Assembly: GCA_000469685.2 (NCBI GenBank)
Contig: LS997566.1
Location: 17,799,545 to 17,863,544, forward strand
Origin: Haemonchus contortus
Taxonomy: Eukaryota > Nematoda > Chromadorea > Rhabditida > Trichostrongylidae
Direction: 5' to 3'
DNA: 64,000 nucleotides
Below the pieces are notes generated by a model, which made no database searches, had not been told where the DNA came from, and saw only the letters and a list, made by a program, of their open reading frames with translations. This document shows, one piece after another, positions 1 through 12,900 of the stretch. Within the stretch, counting starts at the first letter, position 1, and each line of letters begins with the position of its first letter. The position numbers were made by a program, and so were the translations under genes.

Positions 1-391
1 CTCGAAAATTAGCTGTTGTTATCTGGTTTCGTGGCAATCAAAAGTCCTATTGTCAGAAGAGGAAGTGTTTGATAGAAAAAATGCCTGGTCGCTGTTGCAT
101 ATATAATAGTAGTGACGTCTGTACATAGGCATACATATGCATTCAAAGAGTGAAGAATAAGATTTTTTTGCTAATTGAGAATTGCTGAGATTTTTCAATC
201 AATGAGAATTCTGTCACCTTCCAACCCTTCTCGAAGTAATAGAGCATAGTGAGACACAAGTTGGAATGAAGCTCAGAGATAACAGCATTTGAAATTGCTG
301 AGATTTTTCAATCAATGTCTGAGAGATGCGCCTCGCATTAGACATTCATTTGTAGTCGTAGAGATGTTCGGAATGCGTATTTGTATACAAT
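1..391. repeat. Intergenic DNA with a short repeated fragment
   Basis: No exon recognised. A 27-base stretch beginning GAATTGCTGAGATTTTTCAA occurs twice (about 178-205 and 292-318). The stretch near 214-250 (CTTCCAACCC...CTCGAAGTA) resembles part of the inverted-repeat element at 42319-43244. It is probably a decayed piece of the same mobile family. Confidence 0.35.
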
Positions 392-556
392 GACGTGTAC
401 AAGTCAATGCTTATATCCTCCCAGACGGGTCTGGTACCAAATAACCGACCCCGGAGGGAAGGAATGCTTGGGTGACCCAGGCGGATATCGATCTGGGATT
501 CGAACCCGCCGTGTAATAGTGCGCTATGTACTTGCCACTACACCACCTACTCCTCA
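392..556 (-). repeat. tRNA-derived SINE, copy 1 (truncated)
   Basis: Read on the minus strand this has an A-box-like GTGTAGTGG and a B-box-like GGTTCGAATCC, followed by the family's unique segment (gtctgggaggatata...cttgtacacgt). It aligns by eye with eight other copies in the window. The tRNA-like head is a promoter relic, not a tRNA gene. Confidence 0.75.
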
Positions 557-2127
557 CATGCATTTATTTGTATTTATTTATTTATGATAAATTTTCCTCA
601 CTTGAGACGGAGAACGTTCAAACTTCAAGTTGTTGTCAAGGGAACTTTGTCACAATGGTATTGAACAATCGATACCGATCCCTATCGGTGTGTTATTATT
701 TCGTTCGACCGGGTACACATAACTTAACTCTGTTCCGTAGAGAGCTTAAATTTCAATGGAGTAAAAGGGGTGTGATGGGAAATTTCCTCTTAAGGTAACA
801 ATAAATATTGATATGTGGTAGCGCTGAATATCGATTAGCCCTGTAATCGACATGTGATTCGCTACTAGTTCTTTCAGGCTAAAAATAGTAATGTCAGGCG
901 CTAGCCAAAAACTTCGACTTGTCACAGAGTGGGAAAGCCCATCTGAGTGACCCAACTGGCAGGGTAACTTTGAATGTTGGTGTAACTATTGAAACAGTTT
1001 CTGCGACTCCTATGGTTTTACGTGAAACTCAAGCAAGCCATTCGAAACGCCTTTAGTGGGAAAGTGAGGGTTTCAGATAAAATAGTTTTTCCTAGTTGCG
1101 TGACTAAAGATCCATCTTCAGCAAAAAAAAGGACCGGATAGGGGTGGTGGAGTTATATTGGACTCCGCAGCTTTCCGAAAATCAATTAATTTTAGGGCAG
1201 CTGCAAAACATCTTGTTTACGCTGTTGAAGCGAAGACCGTTTTTCTTTTTTATGCGGCTGTCTCCCCAGTCCTTTTTACAGCGGTGCAGCGACAATTTGG
1301 TATCTTTTAGTGATAAAGATTGAAAAATGTGTTCATCAAGCAATTTTTGATATGCGTCAAGTATCCATGTAGTCTTGTGGAAAATGGTGTGTAGAAGAAG
1401 TATGAATAGGAACGATTCCTACGATAAACTTTGATTCGGCCGTTTTCAAGCAAGTATTCGTGCTTGTTGTAGGTAATCTAATGTGAATTTGGGAGCTTTG
1501 AAAGATGGTTTGCCCTTTCGAATTGGGAACTTCTTGCCACTTCGTTTCACTCTCTTCCTCTTTAATTGTGAATCATAAGAATCTGTCGTTGATCAGAACA
1601 GACAACAGTTGTGTATCACAGTTAACACAACTGTAGTCCGTGACTCAGAAAATGGAGTATTTAAATGAATCCATTGATTTCACTGTAATCCGAGAGGTTT
1701 CATGAAGAGAAACTAAGCCAAAGTTGCATCTTCTTTTACTGTGCTTATAGTGTAAAAAGATTTGCATGTGGTGGTTTAGAGAAACTTCATTTCTACAGTA
1801 TAATTAAAATATTTGATGTCAGAATCATCAGATCGTCAGTCATGGATTCGCCATGAACGTCATGGCGTATAACCTTTTATAGCCCCTCCGCCAACAGCAT
1901 ATGTTCGTGATTCATGATCCAAATGATAGCAATTATGTGCTGACTATAACAATGCTCACTTTAGCTGGTTGAATTTTGTTCCAGCCGAGGTATAACATTT
2001 TGAATTCATACCTGCTGCAATATCTTTAAAAAAATTTAAGCCTGCCTTTGTACTTTTCTGCTGTGGTTCAGTGGGGGTGCTTGAAGTAGGGTCTTGCTCA
2101 CATAAAGGCACGATAATTTGAGGTACC
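557..2127. other. Intergenic, nothing recognised
   Basis: About 1.6 kb without a supportable exon on either strand. Short open stretches near 526-955 have no splice signals or protein-like composition. No repeat shared with the rest of the window was noticed. Confidence 0.5.
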
Positions 2128-2566
2128 TGTTTGGAAGTGCAGAAAGCGAGAGAACCCGCCGATTTGAAAAAAAAGGCTCTTGAAAATAAGGAAAATAGAG
2201 GTTGGACGAGATTACAATGACGGCAATAACATGTAAGAAGTATTCGGACGAGATTTCAGTTGTTGCAATTGTGCATAGAGCTGACTACATCAAGCCAGAA
2301 CTGTACAGAACTGCTTTTCACTGTCGCCATGGGTCATGATAAGTTGTTTTAATTTTCTATATGGGTTTCTTGTGATCGCTGCAGCCTTTACAGTGTCGGT
2401 GGAACTCGTCCAAGGATACTAAGGGCGCAATCTTTGAGCCCTTACAATTCCCTAACTAGGCCGTTTTCCGACAGAATGACGCCAGATGTGGTATGCGAAG
2501 GTACCTTGAATACATTCCATGGAGCAAATCTCAGATACCATTTCTATCGTGAACTGTGCCTTTAAT
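2128..2566 (+). mobile_element. TIR element family, copy a (left end missing)
   Basis: The right end reads ATCGTGAACTGTGCCTTTAA, the family terminus. The interior (gagatttcagttgttgcaatt..., ...ctgtacagaactgcttttcactgtcgc...) matches the copies at 32112, 54805 and 56744. No transposase is visible, so this is a non-autonomous element. Confidence 0.65.
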
Positions 2567-4379
2567 GAAAGCTTTTACTGCTGTTTCGCTACTGTTTTTA
2601 CCGCAGTTTCGCTTTTTATTTGGGGATGGGAGGTTACAGTGGTTCTCAAGTGTAAGGCAATAATCTTGATATTACTGGTTCGCGAATCCGCCTCATATTC
2701 AAAAGAACTGAGTCATATGGCATGAATCAAGAACCAAGTCAGCTCAGTAATCGCTCTCCATTTGTTTCTTGACGTCACTCTTTTGACACGGGAACTCCTG
2801 TACTTGTCTCTCAATGAACCTTGCTTGGGAATTATGCGATCTACGTTGAAAACCAAAAAAGCGAGTCTCGTGTGTAGTCCCATTTTATTTTTTCTCGGCC
2901 TTGTTTTCTTGTTATCAGACTTTCTTTCTACAAAAATCTCTCACGGTTATCAAAGTGCTTATAAGTACAGTTTCTCGTTCGCGGCGTGATCTGCCATAAA
3001 AAAGACTGACCACTGAACAAAAATAAAATTGTGTTATGTTTCAGAGGTAACGGAGGGGTTAAATAGGTAAGTTCGTACTGTTAGTCAGAACTATTGCCAA
3101 TTTCAGTAGATTTTTCCTCTCTATCGACATCATTCATGGAAACCAACCACTTATATATTCACTTAACATAATTGCCACTGTTATCCACTGCACTGCTCCA
3201 ACTAATGATCCGTTTCTTTTTTTTGCTCAGAATGGGTATGCGGAGCTGAATAACCTAATTGACAGCGATGGTGGTATGCCCGCGTGGGTGCAGCTCTTTG
3301 CACAGCATTCCGCTCGAGTTCCAGCTGTAATAGACTAGGGTGCATGCCCAATTCAGTCTTCCGGACCACTATTCTCTCCGAAAAAAGCGATGCCCGTTCA
3401 CGGTGCCAGTAAGGTTTGTAGAGTGTCCAACTTCAATCTTCGCGTGCCGGTTCCTTGATACTTTCATTGGTGTGGAAGGACAAGGAGGAAAAGTTCCATA
3501 GACCCATTGATCAACTGTCTAAAAATCTGGCATGCTTTTGGTTTTTCGACTCCGCCCTTTCGCTATACGTCCAAGATTAATATTTGAACCCTACTTTTTG
3601 CTTATTACTATCCACCATTTCTTGACGGTGCACCATGCACCACAACTGAGCAATTTTTTTGTTGATAGTCGATACCTTTTTTTTCTTCTTGGTTCTGCAA
3701 AGTTTAGAGCAACCTAGCTTTTTTTATATTCAGTCCCGCTCAAATCGATGCACATTCCTCCTACCATAAACTTCTTCTTTTCTTTTGCTTGTCTCGAAAC
3801 GCTTCCTTGAAATGAAACGTTCATGATTATATATTCCTGTTCAATCTATTCTGATGTTCGCAAACAAACAGTCACATTGAATTCCCTTTTTCGGTTACGT
3901 CCGAGTCGCGGCGACAATTATATTGCTGAGTGATTAGTTTACCAATAGTCAACAGAAGCATGTATGTAGTTTACTTGGTAATATTGTCGCTGTCAATGAT
4001 GAACTTTACCAAGAGTAAAGAGGTCGCTGCTCAACACCTTTGTCATCTTGAGAAAGAAAACCTCTTAAAGAGGTTTCATATTGGTGATTGAATGAGTTTT
4101 GTCTAAATTGGTACTGGAGTAGACTTAAACCTGGTCCCTACTTGACTTTCAAACTTTTATTGTCATGCGGTTATAGAATACTTCTGCTTCATTGGCGTTG
4201 TCCCACTAAGGAGCGGAGTCCGCTTTTCTGATGTGTTGAGCTACTTCCCCCAGCTGAATGCTTGATCAAAATGGAATATGGCTACTGAAAATATTGAAGT
4301 AAAAATAAATAATAACAAAATGGTTCATGAGTATAGTGGCAAGTAATAAATTAAGTCCTGACTTGATGGTCTGTTGACT
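2567..4379. other. Intergenic, nothing recognised
   Basis: About 1.8 kb with T-rich tracts (3590-3720) but no exon with convincing splice sites. The acceptor-like TTTCAG near 3040 is followed by in-frame stops. Confidence 0.45.
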
Positions 4380-4675
4380 GCTGCTACTTCGCCGCGCTGC
4401 GCGGTCCGAAAGGTAAGCGATTTGTGGACAAATATTCGGCCTGGGACAGGACTCGAACCCGTAGTTGTGCTTCCCGGACACCTTGATGGCTTCACGCTAT
4501 AGTTTATCAGCATTCACACGTACAACGTGTCCAGCCGGTCAGCTAACATCAGCATTTGAAAACATCAAGTCAAAACAAGTTCAAACAAGAAAGGCTTACA
4601 GCTCAGCAATTTGACGCTGATGCTGGCTGTCAGGCTCACCACGTTGTACGTGTAAGAGTGCTGATAAACCATGTT
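4380..4675. repeat. tRNA-like B-box repeat with an inverted-repeat arm
   Basis: 4385-4490 (minus sense) contains GGGTTCGAGTCC followed by CTGTCCCAGGCCGAA and a stretch reading TTTGTCCACAAATCGC. Related pieces lie at 8545-8640, 22125-22195 and 39040-39135. To its right, 4499-4555 and 4605-4672 form an imperfect inverted repeat around CACGTACAACGTG, so the unit could fold as a hairpin. Confidence 0.5.
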
Positions 4676-5145
4676 CAACCATGTTTTGTTGTTATCACAC
4701 GGTACAAACTTTTACTGCTCGTTATCATGGCTGCTACTTTTTCATCTTGCGTCTAATATCCCGCTTTATTGCACAAAAGTCTCAAGGCTTCAGTGACATT
4801 ACGAAGGGTGTAATGGACTCAGTGGGTAATGCCTGATGGTACGTAAGTCCTCATAAGTTTTCTTAACTCCCTTCAAACCTCAATGTACTCAACCAAGCAG
4901 TGTCTTATATGAGATCCCTTTTCAATGCGTCGTATATGTGATGGGAGGATTCTGTATGTCTCAATAGATTTTGTCGTGAAAGAAAATACGTCCTCTTCGA
5001 AATTTGTCGTACACTGCATTTCATTTCACCGTAAGGCCACTGTAAGAGCTGAGTTACTGTGCTGAATTTTCCTTCTTGTGACATCTTACAGGTCGATATT
5101 TCATGCTGCTTTGACGAATTTTTTTAAGTTTGAAATCGCTAGAAA
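4676..5145. other. Intergenic, nothing recognised
   Basis: No exon, tRNA or shared repeat recognised. Confidence 0.4.
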
Positions 5146-5412
5146 GGGTGTGGTGCAGTAGGAACGAAATTGTCTCGTCGCGGCAAGAGAGACGCCGCGC
5201 GCGAAGGAATGTAATGCAGCAGCATGTAAGCAAGAATATAGGAACAAAAGAAATGCCATGCCACGACATGTAGAATCATGCCAGAAGTAATAATCGATAG
5301 CGATTGAGCTGTATGAAGAACGCTCGAACTGTTATAATGAAGCAAATGGTCCGCGACAGCCGCGTGCGGCGTATCGATAACACAAGACGTTCCTACTGCC
5401 CGTCTCCCATTT
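5146..5412 (-). repeat. 270-bp dispersed repeat, copy 1
   Basis: Shares a series of blocks with 19866-20152, 23343-23606 and 47582-47842: GTGCAGTAGGAACGAAATTG, a GC-rich GCGGCAAGAGAGACG block, ATAGCGATTGAGCTGTATGA, and a TGGTCCGCGACAGCCGCG block. It has no ORF of note and no terminal repeats that I can define. Confidence 0.65.
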
Positions 5413-6476
5413 TTATTTGCTCGTTGTCTTATAACATTAACAGAATTTCTACATAGATTTCTGCATATCCATTGCGTCCCACATGGCTTTTTACAAAGCG
5501 AATCTTTGTTCCTTCATTTCCAAGCTCTCGAAGTCTTGATTTAATTTGCTCTTCATAAAGCGATTGATTCTAGTCTTTGCATTGATTTCCTTTGTAGCTT
5601 GCAGTTAATAAGACTTTGATAGATTTCTAGTGAGTGCTCGTTTGTTTATCTGATCTGCTTACTGTGGACATTTTTTACAATGCACAATTTTGGTGCGCGA
5701 TAGTACTCCTTCAACTTAAAAACAGTCAAGAAAAGATTCTATGGTAAACAAAACGAACCTGACGGAAACTAAGTAGCCGATGTGAAGTCTGTGCTCAGTT
5801 AGCGTTCGAAAATGGGCAATTTGAACGCTCAAAAACTCAAAGCGGAATCAGTCGTCCACGCGTGGAATGTCGGTGGCCGGCTGGCGTCGCCTCCAGCCGA
5901 CTCAGCCACTCGACAGACTAGAGTGTGGGTGCGGCCAATGTACGATGAAGAGTGAGATGAGGAGTATAAACGGGAATTTTCGAGACAGGCGAGGGGTACA
6001 CATGACTACATAGCTAGTAAATTTAGGCGCAGGGTAATGTATTTACCCATAACATGCATTTCCCTGGTGTGGCCAGAGGCCTTGCAACTTTGCTGTTAGC
6101 GACACTGAAATCCGTGATTTTCCTAGTTCCATAAAATTTCCTTTTAGGCTTCGCTTCCAGTTTTACTGACTGACTTTAATCCTAGTGTTGTTCCTGGTTC
6201 ATTTGCGTACTAGGTGCAAGAGAATGCGGTAAAGAGGATCTTTGAAAGTAAGGACTACACTCCTTTTCTTCTATTCGGGATATCTCTTCTTATTTCGATT
6301 TTACCAAAACAACAAAAATGCTACTGAATGGAGCATGATCCTCTGCCTCAAGTTATTGTAAAAAGCAAAGATCGAACTAAAGAAGTGAAGCAACGGCGGC
6401 TATTTAATTCACACTTCTATCTTGATGATTGGGTGGTTTTGTATGAATAATAGTTTGTTTCGAGTACTTTCCGCCT
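5413..6476. other. Intergenic, nothing recognised
   Basis: About 1.1 kb upstream of a SINE and of the MOLO1-like gene. No exon or shared repeat seen. A GC-rich patch at 5850-5930 has no open frame of note. Confidence 0.4.
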
Positions 6477-6745
6477 GGGCGGAGGTGTTGTAGTGGTAAG
6501 TGGCGCACTACCACAAAAGCATGATCACGGGTTCCAATCCCGGATCAATATCCTTCTTGGCTTTTCATCCTTCTGAGGTCGGTTAATTGGTACGATACTC
6601 ATCTGAGAGGATGAAACCACTGACTTGTACATTGGCTAGCCACCGCAATTCGTTGTATAGGCCACAGATGCACTCATTACGCTCCTACGATTCTGAATGG
6701 GCGTCGAATGCGAGGGCGCATCCCTCTATCCCTTATCTTTCCGCC
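6477..6745 (+). repeat. tRNA-derived SINE, copy 2
   Basis: Begins GGCGGAGGTGTTGTAGTGG (A-box-like), with a degenerate B box (GGTTCCAATCC) about 50 bases on. The family body follows (actcatctgagaggatgaaa..., ...cgattctgaatgggcgtcgaatgcg). It lies about 230 bases upstream of the MOLO1-like start codon. Confidence 0.8.
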
Positions 6746-6960
6746 TCAGATAGCGTGAGAGTGAATACCTCATGTGATAACAATTATTTATCGTATTCAT
6801 TTACCATACATTTGGGCTTTATATGCTTGACTTTGAGTGGATTTGAGATGGACTTCAAGATTGGAGGCTCCCCTAGAATCTTCTTTACTTTGTTCTTTTT
6901 TGTTACACGTTTGCGAAACCTGTCATATGCATAATGTCTTGTGTTCAACTAATGCAGTTA

Positions 6961-6975
6961 CTATTTTCAGAGACT
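6961..6975 (+). promoter_or_regulatory. Putative trans-splice acceptor before the MOLO1-like start
   Basis: CTATTTTCAG followed by AGACT and then the ATG at 6976. A strong acceptor five bases before a start codon with no upstream exon is what a spliced-leader site looks like in nematodes. This is inference. An upstream in-frame ATG at 6934 would otherwise add 14 residues before the signal peptide. Confidence 0.5.
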
Positions 6976-9900
6976 ATGCGGTGGGTAATTCTGTTTCTCC
7001 TAGCCGTCGGCTGTCGTGCCGAGGAATGGGATGCTTACAACTTCCCAAATCCAACTGCTGGAGAGTTCAGAGAATGCAAAATGAAGACCACCGCAAACAT
7101 TTGTGACCCGGACGGCGTGCTGTCTGAACAGGCTCGATATCGGCTTGATCATGATTTGAAACAGCTAGAGAGCAGAACTAGACAGGTTCGTTAAAGATTA
7201 TCGTCTATCCAGAGAGCTGTGGCAGTAATGTACCAGCTGGAAGTGGGCTTTAAAGAGTTCCTTGCTCTGGGCTGCTGCATGCCTTTTTCCATTGTTTTTT
7301 TATATTGTTGTAAACTTCTACGCACAAATTTTTGCAGGACCACGCTAAATCATTTTGCGAAAAGAAGGGTGTGACAGCCGCTATGGCAGTGGCAAGACAT
7401 GTGAAAGGTGGTTCAACAGAGGTTTGTTATTGTTGTTGTTTGGTCATTCAGTTTCATGCGAGGAATAAGGTCGATGAGACTGCACTCTACTAATTTGTAA
7501 ACTTGTAAGACTTGAGATTCAAGTGCTAACCTGATTACCAACCTTTTTCTATCTCAAAGTTGCACGAGGTTGAATCCTTTAACAACTTTTGGTGACCCTG
7601 TCTCAATTTTAAAGGTGGAGATAAAGCTTAAGATGAATTGAGGTAGGGTAAGGAGCCTTTTGCTTGGGCGGCTGGAGATGCTCGAAACTGATAGCTACGA
7701 GTGACTGAAAAGTGTTTTGTTGTGAGTTATTCCCTATTTCTAATGCACTCGAAAGTAGCGGAAAATTAATCGTGATTGTTAGGAAATGTAGCAAGGGAGG
7801 GCCGAGAGTTGAAGAGGCAAGTGCACTACGTATAACACACGTTTGGTTCGGGTATCGAATCCTGGACAGTTACTTGCCCAGGCTAACCAAGCCTTCAATC
7901 TCTCCGAGATTGGTGAATCGGTACCAGGTTCGTTCGGGAGGATGAAAGCACATGACTGGCTTGTACATCCTGGGCCACCGCCAGTCATTGTATGGGCCAT
8001 ATACATGTTCATGTGCGCCAATACGATTCCGATTGGAAGTCGAATGCTGGAGCACATCGTAGAAACAGGGTTGATCTGAAGGATTGTCCTTACAATAAAC
8101 AAACTACTGCAGAAATAGGTCTAGGTTCAGTAGAAACAACCAAAAGGAATTTTTTACCCATAAAATTAAGTTGCATAGTCTTCCATGCAAGGTACGTAAA
8201 AGAAAAAGAAAAACATGATTGACTTGATATAGCATCAGTTACGTGCAAAATCGTCGATTTTGGTTGGTGCGAACGTGATTGGAAATTTAAATATTATATT
8301 CTGACACATTTGTATCACCTGTCGTCCCCCTAATCATTGACGTGCTCGAGCGGGCGCCACACTATAGCATCTTAATTCTCCCCTGTCACGAACCCATATT
8401 GGGGACTCTAAAGGTTCAGTGCAGTGGGACTATTTCATTTCACTAGTTTGGCTTATAGGTATGAAAAAAAAATCAGGCATGTAGGTCGTTTTGGCACCAT
8501 AAGTTCTCCTTTGGCTTGATGTTTTGTTAACGGCTTTTTTTCGCCGCTGTACGCGATGCCAGAGCCTTACACGGTTGGCGATTTATGGACAAAACTTCGG
8601 TCCGGATGTGACTCAAACCTTATTTTACACATCTACCATCGTATTTCTCGATTTTCCAATATCGAATGCTGACTGTGACCGATGTTAACTGAACTTGACC
8701 GAGTTTGTGGAAAGTCTATAGCGGAATCCAATGAAATGTTATTTGAAAGGGAGCATATTCTGCTGCTCTTTTTACTCAGCGGGACACACTCTTCATGCTT
8801 TACCTTCTCGTATCTAGGGGTCGGGAGGTCATTATAGTGAGCGGCTACCTTTGGTCCTGGGCAAAAAGTGAGCGAGCCGTGTGGAATGCAATCTGTTTTA
8901 TATAGAGGGTATAGAGAGTAGTGAAAAGGGCAATAGGCGTAGGCTCTGGCTCACCTTTGACTTTACTCTTGTTTATTCATAAACCTATTTTCTATAATAG
9001 GGGTCTGCAGGGGTCTGCATTCAGTGTCAGGGGCGATCAGCGTCACTCGAAACTTTGTGAAAAGGACAGCTTGTAGTTTACGAAAAATGCAAATGCAAAG
9101 GGGAATCCAGAGTTGCGAGTATCGTCCCAATCAAAGGTCGAGGTTGCTGCCAGTCCCTCCAAGGAATGGAACGAGATTGAACGAGCTAGGCGAAAATTCT
9201 AAGTTCTTCGTTGGGTTGGGGTTCTCCAAATAGTTCTCTTTGTTTTTTCTGGAAGAGCATTCTGTACGAACGCATATAAAGCATCTGCTATGTATGAGTT
9301 CGTGCGGTATGGCATAGGCATAGTTCGCAATAATTTTGGGTATCTGGTTTAGGACAAATAATGGAAGTGACAGCCCAAGATAATGCAAAAGTGGTGAAGA
9401 AAACGCTAAGTTTGGCGTGTTAGAGAATAATAAAGCTTCAAAAAAAGTAATAAAATTAGAAGTTGAACGGGAGCGTGACAAGAAAAACTGCACGGGAGGA
9501 TATTTGGACGAGCTGTTTACATGTGTGCGTGCGCGCACCTCCTAGTACGGATACACGGCCGCTACAGTGCTGCCGGACTTCGTCTAGCTTCGAGTATGTA
9601 CTTCGGCTGAATGAATTGTTCCATCAGAAAACCTCGCACAGCACAAGAATATTGTAATCATGAACAATTATGCCGAGGTCAAAGCAAGAGAGAAGTTGAA
9701 GACTATTTGAGTTAGTTCATTTTCGAGGCAGGTGCAGCTGCCTTATGTATCGATCCTACGAAGCGAAAGTAAAGGGTAGTTGTTAGGGTTGGTTGATTAG
9801 GTAGAAAAGGAGTAGGGGCGGACGCCGTAGTGTGCGAATTTCTAACTGTAAAATAAGGAGCTGTTCAGTAAGCTCTCAATCCCGGTAGTACTTACCTAGA

Positions 9901-12900
9901 ACAGGTTTCTTATCTTCTCTAATTATCTGGTTGTCGTTTTCCTCTATCTCTACATTTCAGGCAGTGAAAAAAATGGCAAATGATATGCTTCGGAAGTGGA
10001 CGCTCGATCCTCAGTGTCAAAAAGCAGTTGTTTTTGTAGTCAGTTTTGTACACTTTCTTTGTGAACTATTGTTTCTGGAAATGTTCATCCTTGAGTTTCA
10101 GATACCATTTCTAGTTCGCTGTCATTCCAGGTATCCACAGACGACATGAAGTTTTGGGTAGCACGTGACGACAGGGTGCCTGTCTATGCTGATGAATTCA
10201 CAGAGATTTTTAACCAGCAGGTACCTCATTACTGCTTTAATATAATTATTCACAGTCGAGCTCAGAAATGGGCTATATGGGTACATTTGTTTCAATTGCC
10301 GGTATCCCTTTCTCTTTCAGAAATCACTTTTCCAACAGAACCAGTATCAGCAAGCTCTCACCAACATTATGCAGAAAACTTGGTGAGAGATTAGAATTTT
10401 CGTTTCCCCCGAAACTGCCTTTAAAGATGTGGGCCCATCCTGTCACGGAGCAGGGTTGACTTAAACTAAATTGATGGCCAATTCATGGCCAGTCAAATCC
10501 AGTCGTGTTTGTTGTCCCGTAATATTGTCAGTTGAGCTAGGTTAGGTCTTTTCAAGGTATTCACTGAGAGAAAGAAGGCTGTCAATGAGAAGTATTTTGG
10601 TGTTGGGAGCTCCACAACAGCCGTTTATGTGTTGCATAGGATTCCTAGGCGTCGTAAACGATCAGGATTCGTACTGGTCCTCGTGAAACGAAGGAGTTTT
10701 ACCATTCAATACAAAGTCCTGGGATCATTTATCTTTCCCTCGCCTACGTATAAGCATACAAGCAATAAACAACAATACATGCAAGTGGTATGGCGCTGTT
10801 AGGCTCCAATGACAAAAATATGGGGTAACGAAATAAAAAAAGACCACCACGACTTATTACTCACCAGTTTTCTTCCTCCGTTTTCTCTTGCCAAAATGAG
10901 CTTACATTCGTACTTATGTATCCCTTTGATCTAGGCATTTTTTTTTGTAAAGAGAATTCTCAGTGATCCCAAATCAGTGTGAATTCCTGCTATCGTACCC
11001 ATACGTATAACATATGATCCGAATAGCCAGTATTGGAAGTGAACCTATGTTAAGGTCCCTCGCTACCGTCCACTCGACCATGTTTTAATTTGCTCAGTAA
11101 AACCATACAAGTCTTTTGTCTTCATTTTCGGACATAACGTTTTCCAGGGAAAAGGCTCTCTCGAAGGCAGGAGCGCCTAGTAGACCCAGCGGTGGTCGTG
11201 GAATGGGAGGCGGTGGGCAGCCTGCACCCGGCTTTGTTCCAATGGATACAGACGGCGGAAAGATGGGAGGTTAGTTTGCTCTTGATTGAATCGCTCGTGT
11301 GGTTTTTTGAATCTTTTCACCATATTAACCTTTTCCTTTCAGGCGGGGGTTTCAAAGCGCCATCTATCCCGGGCTGGTTTTGGTTTGCGCTTGTGGGCAT
11401 TATTATCCCTTTGCTGTGCTGCTGTTGCTGCATCTACTGTTGCTGCTGCCGCGGAAAAGGCGGTGGTGGAGGCCGGACGAGTGTTCCAACCACTGACGGT
11501 ACGCTCAGTTGAACTAGTCCTTGTTATAGTACCTTTTTTTACGAAACAGCATCTTCAGGCGGAATGGGTGGAGGTGTGGGCGGTGGAGGTATGGGTGGTG
11601 GCGGTCGACCTGGCGGAGGAGGCTCAATGTTCCGGAACATCGCAAGCAGCATGGGTGGAGCAGGAATAGGATCAATTCTCGGAAACCTTATCTCAGGACG
11701 ACGTAAGTTGAAACTCGTGGTTGTTTTGTATTTGAATTAAATTGTATTTTGTTTTTTTATAGATATTCAAAAAATGTTTCAGGTGGTGGTGGACGAGGAA
11801 TGGGAGGAATGGGCGGTGGTGGAATGGGAATGGGCGGTTATGGAGGAGGCGGCTACCCCGGAGGCGGCTATGGTGGAGGTGACTACCAAGGTTCTTTATC
11901 GAGCTTCTCCTCGTTGTGTCGTGGTTTGAATTGAAAAGAAAATTCCTGTCTAATATTTCTCTGAGGTGTAGAATGTGGCTTGGTCTATCGATACTGGGCT
12001 AATGATTCGGGGCAACGCCCAGTAAATTCAATGGTAAGGAGAAATATTCAACTAGTATTCGATGATAACTCTGTTTATCCTCCCATCGATAGGAGAATCT
12101 TATGCATCCTCTTTAGAGGTGCCTATAATAAGTAGTGATGCAGATGCTGGTCTTTGTTCATTTCAGACTTTAGCACCTTTTGTCACATGCTAGTCAGGTA
12201 GCCTACCACTTGAGACACCAAATTAAGGGCTGTTCCCAACTAGAATGAAATCATTCAGAACTTCCATGTTCGATCCTCTCGAAACCTGGGCGTTTACCCA
12301 ATGAAGCAGGTAAAATGCTCAGGTAACGTGGGAGTTCTGGTACTGCTGAGCAGTATAGAACATTACACACTCAGAACTTTTATCAAGCCGATAAGTAGAT
12401 AAACAAAGAAAAGAACGTTGGAAATGCGAAGTAGGTCTCAGAGCATAACAGTAGAAGGTTGAGCCATGAATGTCTGTCAGGATTCTCAAACTAGTCAAGC
12501 TGTTAGGATTACGATGGAAATGAAGCTGAGGAGGGTGGTAAGATAAGCCGGAGATTTTACATGTAGAATATTTTGATCCGTGTTTGATGGAGGAACAGCT
12601 GTGCATATATTGAGTCATGTAAATGCAAGGATGAAGATGGGGAATGATGAGGATGGAATGAAGGATGGGAATTGAGTGGAAAAGAGACGAGAGAAAGCCG
12701 AGAATGTAAAAAGCTTGAAAAAGAAAGAAGTCTGAGTGGTATGAACATCTCCGATGACCTTCTGTTGAATGTCAAATAGTTTTGATGATTCTTCGAATCT
12801 TCAGTTGCTGATACTGTGAAGGAGCTAAACTTGATTACAGGTGGAGGAGCATATCCAGTAGCGCCTGGTCCGATCTACGATGACAACGGTGGTCAAGGTG

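Noticed and set aside
6587..6934. 115-codon open stretch just upstream of the MOLO1-like gene
   Set aside because: Its first half is the SINE body and the rest has no protein-like features. It ends at the gene's own upstream region.
6934..6975. Upstream in-frame ATG of the MOLO1-like gene
   Set aside because: Using it would put 14 residues before the signal peptide and would include a strong splice acceptor, more likely a trans-splice site.
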